Shown in pieces: positions 1 through 11,339 of a DNA stretch of 64,000 nucleotides. The translations under genes and the position numbers were made by a program. The stretch is from Eumeta japonica (Eukaryota > Arthropoda > Insecta > Lepidoptera > Psychidae): assembly GCA_005406025.1 (NCBI GenBank), contig BGZK01000210.1, positions 248,001 to 312,000 on the forward strand, written 5' to 3'. The notes beneath the pieces were generated by a model. It saw nothing but the letters and a program-made list of their open reading frames with translations, did not search any database and was not told the DNA's origin. Positions within the stretch are counted from its first letter, which is position 1. Every line of letters begins with the position of its first letter.

Positions 1-27
1 ATATATGTGAATTAAATTCTTTTCTTT

Positions 28-470
28 TTGGGTTCCTTGTATATTTAAAAGAAAAAAAGAACCATTAGAGGATTAGTTCATTGTCCGTCCGTACATCTGT
101 TTGTTAAGACCTTTATTTCAGGGACATGTGGAGGTATCAAATTGAAATATATATCTGGAGATATCAACTTGAAATATATATCAAATACTTAGATTTAAGA
201 TCTCTTGGAACTATAAAAAAATCAAGCTTTTGAGTCAACGTAATCAAAAAATACGGCCAAAATAACATTTATGGCTTATATTTTGCAATTCACATTTTAA
301 TCAAAATTTATAGGATACTTCCCTTTGACCTAGGATCATTAAATTTGGTAAGAAGAAAGATATCATAGCACAAGTAAAGGAAATTTAGCAATTTGTACTT
401 GTATAATAAGAAATTTGTTTTTTTTAATAACTACACACTTGTACTTGCAACTGGAATATGGACCATGATG
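28..470. repeat. Interspersed repeat of lepidopteran GGGTTCC type
   Basis: The block begins with GGGTTCC, followed by an A-rich stretch, AGAACC and GTCCGTCCGTAC. It continues through AT-rich text with the pieces GGAGGTATCAAATTGAA, AAATCAAGCTTTTGAGTCAA, ATACGGCC and GCACAAGTAAAGGAAAT. This order matches, from memory, a very common non-coding interspersed repeat of moth genomes. No open frame is present. Related ends occur near 14.4, 29.35, 33.5, 47.3 and 55.5 kb. The distal boundary is approximate. Confidence 0.55.
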
Positions 471-945
471 TAGACTAACATATGAAAGAATTTTTTTTAA
501 TTTCTCGCCATGAAAACTTAGGTATTCAAAAATTCGGACATTTTTAAGAGAAATTCGAAAAATTATTAAAGAAAAAAAAAAAAAGCAAAAATTTTAATTA
601 TTTGGAGTAATATATCGCTAGCATCAGTATTGAAAGCAGACAAAACTTATTTTCGACGAATGAAATGTGTACATACATAATTAAGTTTATTTAGAATCCT
701 CAACGGAAAAAAGTCTTATTCACACTTGTCCGTGTTAATAATTTTCTTATCTTTGGGTTAAACAATTTTACTGACCCAATTTGTTCTAACTTTTGTTATA
801 ATTTGTTCTAACTAAAGTTGTATTTATTTTCGAAAACATAAACAACTCTAACTAACTAGGTCTTTAGCAGGGCCTAACCCGTACTAGACTAGTGGGGAAC
901 TTTTGGTCTAAGCTCCTCTATTTGAAGTAAAAAGATGATGAGAAA

Positions 946-961
946 CTGTGCCTGCGCACAG
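946..961. repeat. Small hairpin CTGTGC/GCACAG
   Basis: A 6-bp perfect stem with a 4-nt loop (CTGTGC-CTGC-GCACAG) lies 22 bp before the large palindrome at 984. Alone it is unremarkable. Next to that palindrome it suggests the end of a repeat. Confidence 0.4.
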
Positions 962-983
962 GAATAATTAGAACCTATATATA

Positions 984-1020
984 TTTACCAGAAGGCATAT
1001 ATTATATGCCTTCTGGTAAA
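984..1020. repeat. Perfect 37-bp palindrome with 1-nt centre
   Basis: The 18-bp left arm starts TTTACCAGAAGG and is exactly complementary to the right arm ending CCTTCTGGTAAA. A single T at 1002 separates them. A stem this long is not expected by chance in DNA of this composition. The right arm runs directly into the retrotransposon-derived coding remnant starting near 1021. The likely origin is a template-switch event or a transposon end. No target-site duplication was recognised. Confidence 0.9.
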
Positions 1021-1640
1021 GAGGGACTGTTCAACATATTGAGTAACCCCATGTCCTCCTTGGAGATGCTGACTGCTCCGAAGACCTTCTGGCTCACAAA
1101 GCTAAATGCGATATCTCCGAGATTGTCGCGGAAGGCAGGGCTGTGCGCCTATTCCGGATTAAACCTCACTCCGGAATGGCGGGGAACGAGCGAGATAGAC
1201 GAGCTCGCTAAGAACGTCGCTTTCACCGAAAGGATGGCAGTAGGCTATGTTTGATTTACACTAACATACCCTTAAAAGGTGACAAAAGGGGCGAGCCCAG
1301 AAACCGGGAAGAACAATACACTTACGAAAGTACGGGCGAGATCACGGAATGGTTCTTTTTTTGAGTGGAAAAAGCATGCAAAGTCTTCCAACAAATCGAA
1401 ATAACGTCCTAATGGAGCAAATGAAATGGAGTAAATCCTTACAAGACACGACGGATTTGCATACTCCATGTATAGGTTTAATTTGAAAGACTTGTTGTAT
1501 ACTGTACTTATGATACCGTCGAAGTCCAGAACGAGCTGCACTTTTGGAGAAATGTCACTCCCAAGGGAACGCGCAGCATTGGAGGCGGAGGTAGGCGCCC
1601 CGATTAAGTGGTGATCCTTTCCCGAAATAATGGTCGGTAG
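1021..1640 (+). pseudogene. Non-LTR retrotransposon ORF2 remnant, RNase H-like end
   Basis: Frame 3 from about 1095 reads EIVAEGRAVRLFRIKPHSG and then MAGNER. This resembles the end of the RNase H domain in R1/jockey-type retrotransposon polyproteins, whose family pattern is a hydrophobic strand, a K/RAH-x-G motif, then GNERADELA. One extra base at about 1194-1198 breaks the frame, and the expected DELAKNVAF follows in frame 1. Upstream, the frame 1 stretch SMSSLEML-like (about 1054-1075) fits the preceding RNase H helix. Downstream, frame 3 text such as YTYESTG-x-ITEWFF (about 1317-1360) fits the post-RNase H region, with stops. The copy is truncated at 5' by the palindrome and is dead. An antisense 123-codon frame over 1272-1643 is a shadow. 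The clade is uncertain. Confidence 0.6.
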
Positions 1641-1659
1641 CACAAAAACAAAGATGTTT

Positions 1660-2844
1660 TTAAGTTATTGTAAAGAGGTTTCACTAAACTACAGGAAAAT
1701 GAGTTAGCTAAGAAAGCAGTAAAAAAATGCAATGTAGGTATTTAACAAGGGAAAGACAATGGATGTATAAAATAAAATGTACCAATACAAGGTTTACTTG
1801 TAATGTAATTCGTAAATGCTGGATATTGTAAAAAAATAATGAAATTAAGCCCTAAGTAAGTAAAAGTATAAACGAATGAAAATAAGGATGTAAGATAAAT
1901 AATAAATAAGTATTAGTTATATATATATATTACAAGTGATAATATGCAGTGATAGTAGGTAAATAAAGAAAGAAATCCTACCATCTTTTGAGCAAAAAAG
2001 GGGAACGAAACTTACAGGTATGAATCTGAGGCGGAATATGTATAATTGAATGTATAGCAGAAATTCGGATTTCCTTTACTAAAAAACTTGATTTGCTATC
2101 ATTACCAATTACAACAGTTACTTATTCTAGCGTTTCGTTAAGTTGTCAAACAACCGTGACGGTTAACTGGTCATGTGAACGTTTCTTTTTTGAACGTTGC
2201 GTAATTCTCGAAAGGAATAACAAACCCGCACTACAAGACCACTCTTATGTTTGTTTACGTATCGTAGTCCTTGTTTTTAGAAATTGTTGTATACAAATGA
2301 AAACTTGACATTTGAATGATAAGTGATAAGGGATGGGCGATGGCAGTATCGTATGCGCTAATTTCGTTTTTATTTATTTTACATACGTAATCTTACATAT
2401 GTCTGTGGAGGTCATGAAAAGTTCAAGTATCTTATACTATTTACGTCTTCTTATCGTATGGTGTACCTAGCTTTTTGTTCATATAATATATGACAATAAC
2501 TCAGACTTTCGTCGTCTTACTAATAAGCAGAAGTCACTAATAAGTTAATTATTGTATTATATAAACCATTTTGATTGTACACAAAATTCTATATGATAAA
2601 AAGTATGATCATGCTATCATTACGGAAGTAATGTCTAAAAATATAAAAAGAATTGACAGTAATTTTGAGTCGGTCAGCCAATTTAAGTCAGGCGGGCATA
2701 TTAAGTCAGCTGACCGCACGTCCTCTCACCGGATTACATATATCTCTTCATTGCATTGATGACCATAAGCGTCAGTCTTAACTCGAATATAAAGGGAACG
2801 CACTTGAAATCATTACTTATATAAAAAAAAAACTCTATAATCAC
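1660..2844. other. AT-rich non-coding stretch, nothing recognised
   Basis: I see A/T-rich text, a (TA)n run near 1919-1931, and short frames (62-71 codons) without family resemblance. At 2672-2715 a GGTCAGC/GCTGACC inverted pair encloses two copies of TTAAGTCAG. I assign no function to it. Confidence 0.5.
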
Positions 2845-3235
2845 AACCCGGATCTATCACGGCGACACAGCGCGGTCGCATCGCGAGCGACCTCCGCCGT
2901 CATTTATGGAAACACCGCGGAACCAGTTAAAAAAGGCGATCCGAATTAATGGATTTGTCATCGCAATTAATTTTATTGGAATTAATACGCGTCCTGGCGG
3001 CGGGCGGCGGGGCGGCGGCGTCTCCAAAGAGATTCTTTTTTTTTTCAATCGACAGTCGCCCCGGAGTGATGCGGCGACGTCGATCTATTGACAAATCGCG
3101 TGACCAATTCCTAAATGGTTGTAGCTCGTTCTCTTCGAGAGGCGGACGCATCGCCGCGTTAAGGCGCTGCGACACCGTCGGCTATCGGTTATTACGCATC
3201 GATTAGCGGGCGTTTTCTTTGGCTGTTTCGGATCA
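2845..3235. promoter_or_regulatory. GC-rich island with homeodomain-type cores
   Basis: This block is clearly richer in GC than its flanks. It includes a run of GGCGG units near 2996-3020 and many CpGs. Between the GC-rich arms lie three AATTAAT cores at 2944, 2965 and 2980, the kind of site bound by Antp-class homeodomains. All strands and frames hold short open frames (61-85 codons), as expected where stop codons are diluted by GC. None resembles a protein family. I infer a candidate enhancer. A promoter or non-coding exon is also possible. Confidence 0.35.
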
Positions 3236-6200
3236 GCATAAATTTTATTCAATTAAGTATTTACAATATTCAAATATTTTTTTATTAATGATTGTTAATT
3301 GTTAATAAGTATTTATTAACAATTCTTTTAATTTAATGCGGCTATGCGACATTTTATTGAATGTTAATGACAGAACAACTGATAAATGTCACTGACATAG
3401 AAGTGACGTATAAAGATGTAACGTATCTTCTTATGTTTATATTTTTGTATGTCACTTTTGCGAAGGTTATAGACCTTCGCTTATCTATTTGTAACATGTT
3501 CGTGAGTTTGTAAAACATAAAATAAATAGTTGCATTTACATGTTATTATTCATCACTCTTTATGCAGTAAATACCTAATTTTTAATTTTTTTCCTATTTT
3601 CTATTGATAAACACGTATCTTAAGGATTACGTTTTGAACATTAAGAATTTGAAGTATTCTTTGTACAACTTATGACAAGATAAGTCATAAGCTGTCAGTG
3701 CCGATTCTTTTATTGTATTTTATTTACAACTATACAACTTACTAAAATCTTAGTGCTGATTGAGGGGATTAAACCTTATAATTCCCTTAATACTAGTTTA
3801 ATGTAGGTTGGGAGCTGTTAACGGTTGTTAACTGTTAACAAGTTATGCAACGGTTGTATATGAAACTTAGCACTATATTATTTACTAAAACCTAATACGT
3901 TTTTTATTCTGCCAGTTATTTAATTTTAGAAGGAAGTCCAGCGCATTCTCATATTTATCATGTGTTGCAGCTGAAAGAAGCGATTAATTGAGTATATACA
4001 ACTTGAGAAACAGGCACTGTCAACTAATCAACATGTTTAAAGTTATTGACAATTATGTTAATATCTTTTTCAAGAATTATGTCGAAAAATGCACAAATTT
4101 ATTTGACGTGGGATCGTCTGATTGGATGACTGCGGGGTTACTTGTCTTTAACGGTGTCGTCTACAAGTTCTCACGACAGATGTAGAGATAATTCCTTTTT
4201 CTGAGCTAGTCAATTCACTTGCTGTTTTGATGTAACACGGAACTAACTGTTTTTATTTTTATCTTTTATATTTATAGTTATTTATTAACAGATTTAGGTG
4301 GTGATTTAGATGTATGTTATCGTTTCTAAAGAAGATATTTAATTGACCGTTTAGTGCGAAGATAGAAATAAAGCGGACGTTTTGGAATTTCAAGCTTTCC
4401 GTAGCGAAATGTAAGAAGCTAGATTTATATTGGTCCTCCTCATGTGGCTGTATTTTCGTACATTTTCGTTTTGAAAAGACCTATTAAGTTGTAAACCCTA
4501 GTCTTAAACTTATGACCTAGGTACAGTCTGAAAAGTTTGAGAAGTAGTCAACTCTATTCTCTAGTACGTGAAAGAAGAAGAAGGAAAAAAGAAGAATCTT
4601 TATTACTATTCATATGTATTTTCCGTCACATTAGACGGAAAATACGAAATAGTCTGTCTTAACCGCATGAGAAATAAAAACGACAGGACATTACAATCGG
4701 TTAGGCTATATTAAACCATCATAGTGAATCGTGTCCACGGTACGGTATGCATACATTTTCTATCGGTGAATAATTTTCGACTTTACGCCAAAACTCCAGA
4801 CCAGTCAGCGATCTTTAGTTGCGCAATCACAGCGCTGTACGTTGCTGAATTTGTATTGAGGTACGCTTATTAAAAAACAAAAACGATTTTCACGACGTCT
4901 CAAAACCTATGACTAAAAAAAAAATTAGAGCAACTCCATTACCAAAAAGTACACATTCATTTGTTTCTTTGCTTACGACCAACGCTACGTTTTTTTTAAT
5001 TTTGCTCTAACGAAATTTCGTAATCAAACGCGGCGCAATAATTTGAAAATGGTTTTCAATAAATAAAAAGAAAAGGGATTCCCTAATCTTTCACGTCATT
5101 TCTCGCACAGGTTTGCTGATTTGAGGAATTTTGCGTCATTTGACGTAATATTTTCAATGGAAGAGCAAAGTAAGTTTTTAAACGAATGATGTAATTAAAA
5201 AAACGACTCTGGAGAATCTATTAAGAAAAATATTTAAACAAACTGGGTCTATATTTGTAGAAAATATAAGTTTATACTTTTCTACTTATTCCACAACATA
5301 TTTGTGTGTTTTTTTTTTTATTTATATGTACTTATAGTTATATCCGTATATAATTCTACTTCGAGGCAGACTAAGCTGTGATGGACACGAATGAGAAATG
5401 AAAACCGAAACCAGTTATTGATTGCGAAAATTTAATTTCATTGAGGTACAGACAGCAAATTTATTTAAATGATGCCTTAATCGAAAAAAAAAAACATTAT
5501 TCTAATGGGTCTCCACCGAAAACACCTTATCAATTTCTCAGTTTCACTAACGTCGCACGAATATCACCTATCGATCTTCTTTCGTAACAGAAACAGATTA
5601 CTTTTGCTCATAAAAGGTGGCTTCTAAGCTTCTAAAACTTGCGCACATCGAAATTGCGCAAGCGGCGTGCCCCGTCATTAAGTGATAACTTATGTCGTGA
5701 CGTGTAACGGGTATTCATTGCTTATGAGCTTTTTAATGTTTGCTGTGGACACATAAAATTATTCAAATTATGCATTTAACATCGCATCACTATTTAAGCT
5801 GTCGCTTCCGGAAGTTTGTTTTATATTCTTTTTCATTTTCTCATACCGCTGGTCTTTAAGTGATATTAATGGAGGTTTGTCGTATTTTCGGCGTTTTAAT
5901 TAAGTAATAAATTATTATTGTATTTGTTTGTTGTGCTATTGAAAAAATTGTTATGGTTTAATATGAACGTTTGAATCAGATATATAGGTAAAACTATTTT
6001 TGTGGATCATAGGATATTATTATTTAATTGTATTTAGAAAAATTGTATACGTTAATTTGTACTTGAACTGATCTTCAGGTTTCGTAAACGAAAATCGGAC
6101 AAACCAGTAAACTTTTTTTATTAATGCTATAAGAATCATAAAAAATACACTATGTTTTCTGTACATCGGTCAGGTTCTGGAAGTTTGTTATGTGATGATA

Positions 6201-6844
6201 TTGCTTTGATACAAGGAAACACCTAACCGGACTGGAGTGATGTTTCGGTAGGTTTAGTTTTATTTAGCGACCTGTCACGATAGTCAAGTTATATATCTTT
6301 TGGAATACTTTACGGTAATGACCAAACAATTTTAATAAAGTTTTTCGTCATAATCGAAGCCTCAATTGAAATTTCAATTCCTCTGCAATATTTATCCGGA
6401 CTAATATTTAGGTTGACACTTTACTACCCTAATTTGTTTTTTTTTTTAATTTTATCTTTTAATTTTATTTATAATTACGTAAATTAAAATAAATGTCCCA
6501 TTTATTTTACTGTTAAGAAGTATTTATAAGTTTCTCTTCTCGGTATATACACCGATTAAAATTGTAATTTGCGGCCTTGAGCAAAAAAAAAACGCCCGAT
6601 AATAAAGTTAATTCAATCAAGTCAGTCAATGTATTAGTGTGTCTGTATTAACTATCATTTATTTTTCTATTTGTATGTATTTAGTTTGATGTTAGCTTAA
6701 AACTGTTATACAGTGATTTAAGGTGATGCAAGCTTTCTTCTGTTGCCAAACTCTATTATTAATATCAATATATAGAATATTTTCTATATACCAGAATGTT
6801 AATATATGAAATTTTAAGATTGTGAATTTATGGGAATATAACAG
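3236..6844. other. AT-rich non-coding stretch with small hairpins
   Basis: There are no supported genes. Stem-loops are seen at 3460-3480 (GCGAAGGT/ACCTTCGC, loop 5), 3669-3691 (CTTATGAC/GTCATAAG, loop 7) and 4616-4645 (12-bp stem GTATTTTCCGTC, loop 6). Stems of 8-12 bp are near what chance gives in a window of this size and composition, so I treat them as weak. A region around 3800-3860 repeats GTTAAC/AACGGTTG. The rest is unremarkable. Confidence 0.5.
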
Positions 6845-7180
6845 GCCAGTAGTCACGCGTCAACATCGTGTCTGACAGTTGGACAGACAGGCGCAAATTG
6901 TTAATAACCGAATGTTTTATAATTACGAATCGTGTGTTACCTCAGCGATTGCAGACGGCGTTATGTTTCGCACTGTTGTTTTCAATTGATATAGTATATG
7001 CAAGAAAAATACAGTAACACCTCTAACAAAAACACACGGCACATTCGCGCCGAGAATAATTTATGTAAATTGTGATGACATCATACACGTTGAACGCTCA
7101 TTCGGAACTTACACATTTAGTAATCACCGTTAAATCAATCATCGTTCACGAGCTAGTTGTTGATCTAGCTCTGCACAGAT
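6845..7180. promoter_or_regulatory. Moderately GC-rich non-coding island
   Basis: CpG-containing text (for example GCAGACGGCGTTATG and CGCGCCGAG) stands out from AT-rich flanks. There is no coding resemblance and no repeat recognised. It is listed because such islands recur through the window. A regulatory role is inference. Confidence 0.2.
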
Positions 7181-8159
7181 TGAACACGAAGGAAAACCAA
7201 CCATCTAAACTCTACGTACTGGTCGCGATGTAAATGGAAACTTAGCTCAAAAAGGAGTGTTACCTTTAGATAGTGAAAATGTTTTTACAAACTGGGTGTG
7301 TATTCTTTGAGATTAGGCGAGTGACTTGAATATTTTTTCTTTTAATTTACTATTTGCATCATAAAATAAACATAAATCATCTTAAGGTCAACAAAAGACA
7401 ATAATATTACAAACCTTATAAGTTTAAGCTATAGAGCTTAATGGTGTAGACCGTCTTTACATTAATCAAGGTTAGATTATGATATATATATATTTCAATG
7501 ATCAAATCTGTCATTTGTTCAAACGCGGATTTTCTTCATTTTTATTTCTTTTTTTTATTTCTAATCTTATCTTTAATTATTCCTATCTTTAGAAGTATCC
7601 GTCAACGGCAGATGATCTGGTCACAGTAGAATATTATGGTAGAATACATGGTACATATGCAAAATAAATTTATGTCAACGGGTGTAGTAATAAAGCATGA
7701 GCACACCGTTGTGCTTTATAAACATGTTTATCCATTTGTTGCACATCATCTCAACGGAAGTTCGATAATACCACCGAATTTTATTATATTTGTATGCTCT
7801 TGTTGTGTACAGTTTTTAGCGACAGCATTTTTTTCTTATATTTAATTTCTCTATGTATAACAAAACTTAAAAAAAAAGGTGTGATATATTTATAACAGCA
7901 GAAGACCAGCTTAGCCGAAAACAACATGTTCATTTTGCTATTTGCATTTTCTTATCACACCCGCGAACGGATATAATTGTATGGTCTTAATTTTTACAAA
8001 ACTATCTACCATGTATGAAGATATATACGAGGTTATGCGAGAAATATAGGTTGTTATTAGTTTTTTTTTTTAGATTTTGACAATGATTTTAACCAAATTC
8101 ACTCGCTTAGTTGTGAATGGAATCTTTTAATGATTTGATATAGGTATAAGTATTTAATG
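7181..8159. other. AT-rich non-coding stretch
   Basis: The stretch holds an AT dinucleotide run near 7480-7492 and several T-runs. A 69-codon frame at 7636-7845 has no recognisable domain and ends in hydrophobic residues. I regard it as chance. Nothing else is supported. Confidence 0.5.
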
Positions 8160-8430
8160 ACCTCATCATCATCATCATTCTCTCAACCTTCAGCCAGTCG
8201 TAATGACTGAAAATGACAAGTTCCGATACACCCGAGGAAGTGTAATTATATGAGAGGAATGTAGGTTCTAGTCTGGGTTAGGAGTGACGGTAGTGTAGAG
8301 CCAGCCGGTATACGTGCGATATTCGTATCCTTTAACCGGAAATTGGAGTCAGGATAGGTAATAGATACTATGGTGCGTCGATAAGAAGAGTGAGGAAAGG
8401 TCAATTTCTTCCGTTTATCTATCCTTCTAC
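8160..8430. repeat. Possible interspersed repeat with (CAT)n head
   Basis: The block starts with TCATCATCATCATCATTC followed by CTCAACC and CAGCCAGTCG. This resembles the (CATCAT)n-headed repeats common in Lepidoptera. It then runs into moderately GC-rich text without frames. The boundaries and the family are unsure. Confidence 0.3.
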
Positions 8431-8559
8431 GTTTTCTTCGCTTAGTCTAGCTTTCAGTGTCTGCTTTTCTGTTCCTGGGAGTTGGTAGAATTTATTCAAA
8501 GACTTTTCAATCTCTACTTTGCTCCGTGTTGATGTGGTCCGTTCTTTTTGGTCCCTCGT

Positions 8560-8591
8560 GTCTTGTCTAAGCGACTGTCGCTAGACAAGAC
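8560..8591. repeat. Near-perfect palindrome, 1-nt loop
   Basis: GTCTTGTCTAAGCGAC is followed by a single T and then GTCGCTAGACAAGAC. Fifteen base pairs form, with one bulged A and a one-base centre. The architecture is like the palindrome at 984-1020. It may be a replication template-switch product. No coding or repeat context was seen. Confidence 0.8.
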
Positions 8592-9730
8592 TAAATGGTA
8601 TCGAGCTCTTAAAGAAAATGCTTTTTGTCTAATTTTTTCTTCTATCAATCATTCAATCTTTATTTTCTTCATTTGATACAGCATTTCTAGTGCCTGTCTA
8701 GGAGTAGGTAAAGTTGAAATGAATCTTTATTTTATAATTATTTTATTTTTTGTACATCATAATAATTAATAAGTCATAATAAATGATACCCGTTTTATCG
8801 TATATTTTTGTTTATCCTGAATCAATACACTTGATGGCGCTGCGAGCACAAGACACGCTTGTGCGCGGCATTGACACGCATTCTAAGGTACGGGACCTCA
8901 TCGGAGCCGCACCTAGTGATTCATAGGTCATTAGGGTCCCTCAGGCAAAGGTACGGCGATGAATGAACAGCTTATGATCACTGGTATTGCACCAAATTTT
9001 TAGCTTAAGAATTTTTTTTCCTTTTGAATAGATAAAAATTTAGATTGTAGAGAGGTAGAAATACAAACATTTCTATCATTCATAATTATAGAAAAGTATT
9101 TTTAGCAACAAAGATCTTAAAGTAATATTTCATTTATCCTGTATTCATCTAAAACTTGATAATCTAAAGGTTGTTACAGAAAATGAGTGAATACAATCAA
9201 AATACTTGTGATTAATTAATTCTGCTTAGAAGCATTTTTATATCAAGAAAAAAGTACTGTCCCAAAAAAATTGTAAATAAAGAGAGTGCTCTTTCTTACA
9301 CAGTTTTTAGAAATTTTCTAAATTAGTCGTTTTTCACAAATATAAATGTAAATTTAACCATCAAAACACAGATATTGAAAGTGTTAAATTTGTAACGTAT
9401 GTCTCATTCAAAATATACCAGAGAACGGAATCCCTTAAAAATTATACATTTTTGTTTTATGTGCCAATCTAAATACTCGTGGACTCCAATAATTTCTAGA
9501 AAAATACCGTTGTTACAACCCATTGTGGAAACGACCAGCGCGCCCGCTACAAGTTCCAGTATCAGATCAAACTAATGACACTGACTTATTGTCAACGTCG
9601 GCGAACAAACTCAAATACCAATATCTACCGTTTGACCTTAAACCCACTCGCACAACTTGACTGCGGCATCAGATCGAGGTCATGGCGGCAACTTATGACC
9701 CTGATTCTGGTAACACTTCCATTTTGGTAA
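8592..9730. other. Mixed stretch with two GC-richer patches
   Basis: Patches at about 8825-8975 (GATGGCGCTGCGAGCAC, later GGGACCTCATCGGAGCCG) and 9505-9715 (GACCAGCGCGCCCGCTAC) have raised GC between AT-rich spacers. Neither shows a credible open frame or repeat match. They could be old unrecognised repeats or regulatory elements. Confidence 0.3.
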
Positions 9731-9734
9731 CATA

Positions 9735-9905
9735 TTCTAACTAATATTATAATTATGAAAGTTTGTATGTTTGGATACGCTTTAAGGGCTTGAGTGTAAG
9801 GCGATATAGCTCATATACCGGGATGGCTAAAGTTTATAGGGGTACTAGGTAGCTTGTGCTCGCGGCTTCGCGTGTTCGAATGTATTCTTTATTTATGCCT
9901 ATCGG
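9735..9905 (+). mobile_element. Helitron-like (Lep1-type) non-autonomous fragment
   Basis: It starts ACTAATATTATAATTATG followed by AAAGTTTGTATGTTTGGA, and later has GCTCGCGGCTTCGCGTG. In moths and butterflies the CTAATATTATAAA-x-GCGAAAGTTTGT start and the cGGCTTCGC-type end mark an abundant non-autonomous repeat that I recall as Helitron-like. The internal part is short, so this copy is probably deleted. A reverse-orientation relative ends at 24700. Confidence 0.55.
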
Positions 9906-10194
9906 TTATTGGTAACGACAATGTTCAAGCGAAGTTTCAGTTCAACATCGGTCCAGAGTTGTAACTACGGTCAGGATCACAATGAGGGACAATAGTGTGA
10001 GTGCTAGCATTTCATAATAAGAAAAAAATAGCGGCAGTATTTGTGTTCGTGTGAATTCCTATGGAATATTTTAATTGGCATTGAATTGAAGGTACAACCG
10101 AGATCTATAATGTAATTGGAAATGGAATCGAGAACGGGGCTGATATTGGGTTCATAAATGACAGAGTAATCGGTCGTTTTAAAAGATGAAAGAG

Positions 10195-10640
10195 TTGTAT
10201 GTCCACGCGGGCGGAGCAGTGGACTAAAGGTATTTAAGAAATGAACAAAACGAGGTCGAAAGTGGCGTACCTAATTATTATCGTTACCCCGCTTTCATAT
10301 CGCTTATAAGGCTTAACATCGTGTCACCGTCGACACGGCGAATCGAAAAGGGCGAACACAAACGCTTTTGGGGTAGTCGATCTCTTCTCGGATGGGTGAC
10401 TCAAGTCATAGAGTTCGACAGGAGTGCTGTAGGATTAACACGATCGGTGTTACTACGATAGGCTAAGATCTATTAATCAACATTTCCTGATAAACTGCGC
10501 GGTTTCAAATAATGAATCATGTTTATGCGCCGAACACTTCGTTGGAAACGACGTGACTATCAGTTTAATTGCGTCATGAAGCAGTGTTTTGTGCCCATGT
10601 TTGAATTGGGTCGGATGACTTAACTGCGGTATAGTAAAAT
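10195..10640. promoter_or_regulatory. GC-richer non-coding island
   Basis: The block contains CACGCGGGCGGAGCAGTGG, ACCGTCGACACGGCG and CTAATTATTATCG. It has no open frame and no repeat signature. The text GGATGGGTGAC at 10390-10400 resembles the 5S rRNA internal promoter, but the rest of a 5S gene is absent. A regulatory role is only inferred. Confidence 0.25.
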
Positions 10641-10739
10641 TGGAGTGGTTACAAAAGTTTTATTTTTATCTGTTAAATTGTCTTACGTCTATATTCCAAT
10701 CCTGACTGAAAGGAAACGGGAATAAAATGAAATGTACGT

Positions 10740-10845
10740 TTGTTCTTCAATTTGTCACTATCTTTTTTCGTAACAATAATGATAATAGTACAATATTATT
10801 ACTATTATTACAATATTATTACCATGATAGTAGTAATAAAGCTGT
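10740..10845. repeat. ATT/TAA-rich simple sequence
   Basis: ACAATATTATTAC occurs twice (about 10790 and 10810) inside a run of AAT/ATT triplets. An 83-codon frame across it is low-complexity translation and not a gene. Confidence 0.6.
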
Positions 10846-11044
10846 TATCAATCGCTTTGACTAAATGTTATAACTTTTGGTCAATAGATATTTTAAATAG
10901 AAAACATTTAAACTATTTATATCGATTTTCCGATCTCGAAATAATAAGTCAAACAAAACGAAATGAGAAGCAACTAGATGAAAACTTATAATGAAAATCG
11001 AATAACACGAAAAACGACATTTATTTTCCATAAATTCATGTTTA

Positions 11045-11335
11045 AAATGATCTCCGTTTTATAGCATTTTTGAGGGGCAAACGGGCAGGTGAGACACAAG
11101 AGAGTATGCAGTCACCGCCGCCCTTGAACACTCCTAATTCCAAAGGAGTCACAAGCGCGTTGTTGGTGTCCTGGGTAGAAATAAGATATCTGATAGACGG
11201 GGAGTAGACTGATGTAAGGGGAATTGGGCTATAGGAATTCCTATTCACTAAACAAAGTCCAACAACAGAAGCTCTTATTTCACGTCTGCATTCTTTGAGT
11301 GTGTGGTACGTCACTTTTTGAGCCGGTCCATTTTA
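11045..11335. repeat. Old lepidopteran interspersed repeat (GGGCAAACGGGCAGG type)
   Basis: The text GGGGCAAACGGGCAGGTGAG, CACCGCCGCCC, GGAGTCACAAGCGCGTTG and, further on, CACGTCTGCATTCTTTGAG matches from memory a widespread moth repeat whose copies carry GGGCAAACGGGCAGGAGGCTC and GCGAGTGCGTTG. A minus-strand 90-codon frame over it is incidental. The copy is diverged. The class (SINE or LINE tail) is not determinable here. Confidence 0.5.
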
Positions 11336-11339
11336 GCAC

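Noticed and set aside
1272..1643. 123-codon minus-strand frame
   Set aside because: It is antisense to the non-LTR retrotransposon remnant and has no domain.
4616..4645. 12-bp hairpin as a functional element
   Set aside because: Stems of this size are expected about once by chance in a window of this length and composition, and no context supports a role.
10340..10420. 5S rRNA-like GGATGGGTGAC
   Set aside because: Only this 11-bp word resembles the 5S internal control region. The conserved 5' and middle parts and the terminal stem are absent.
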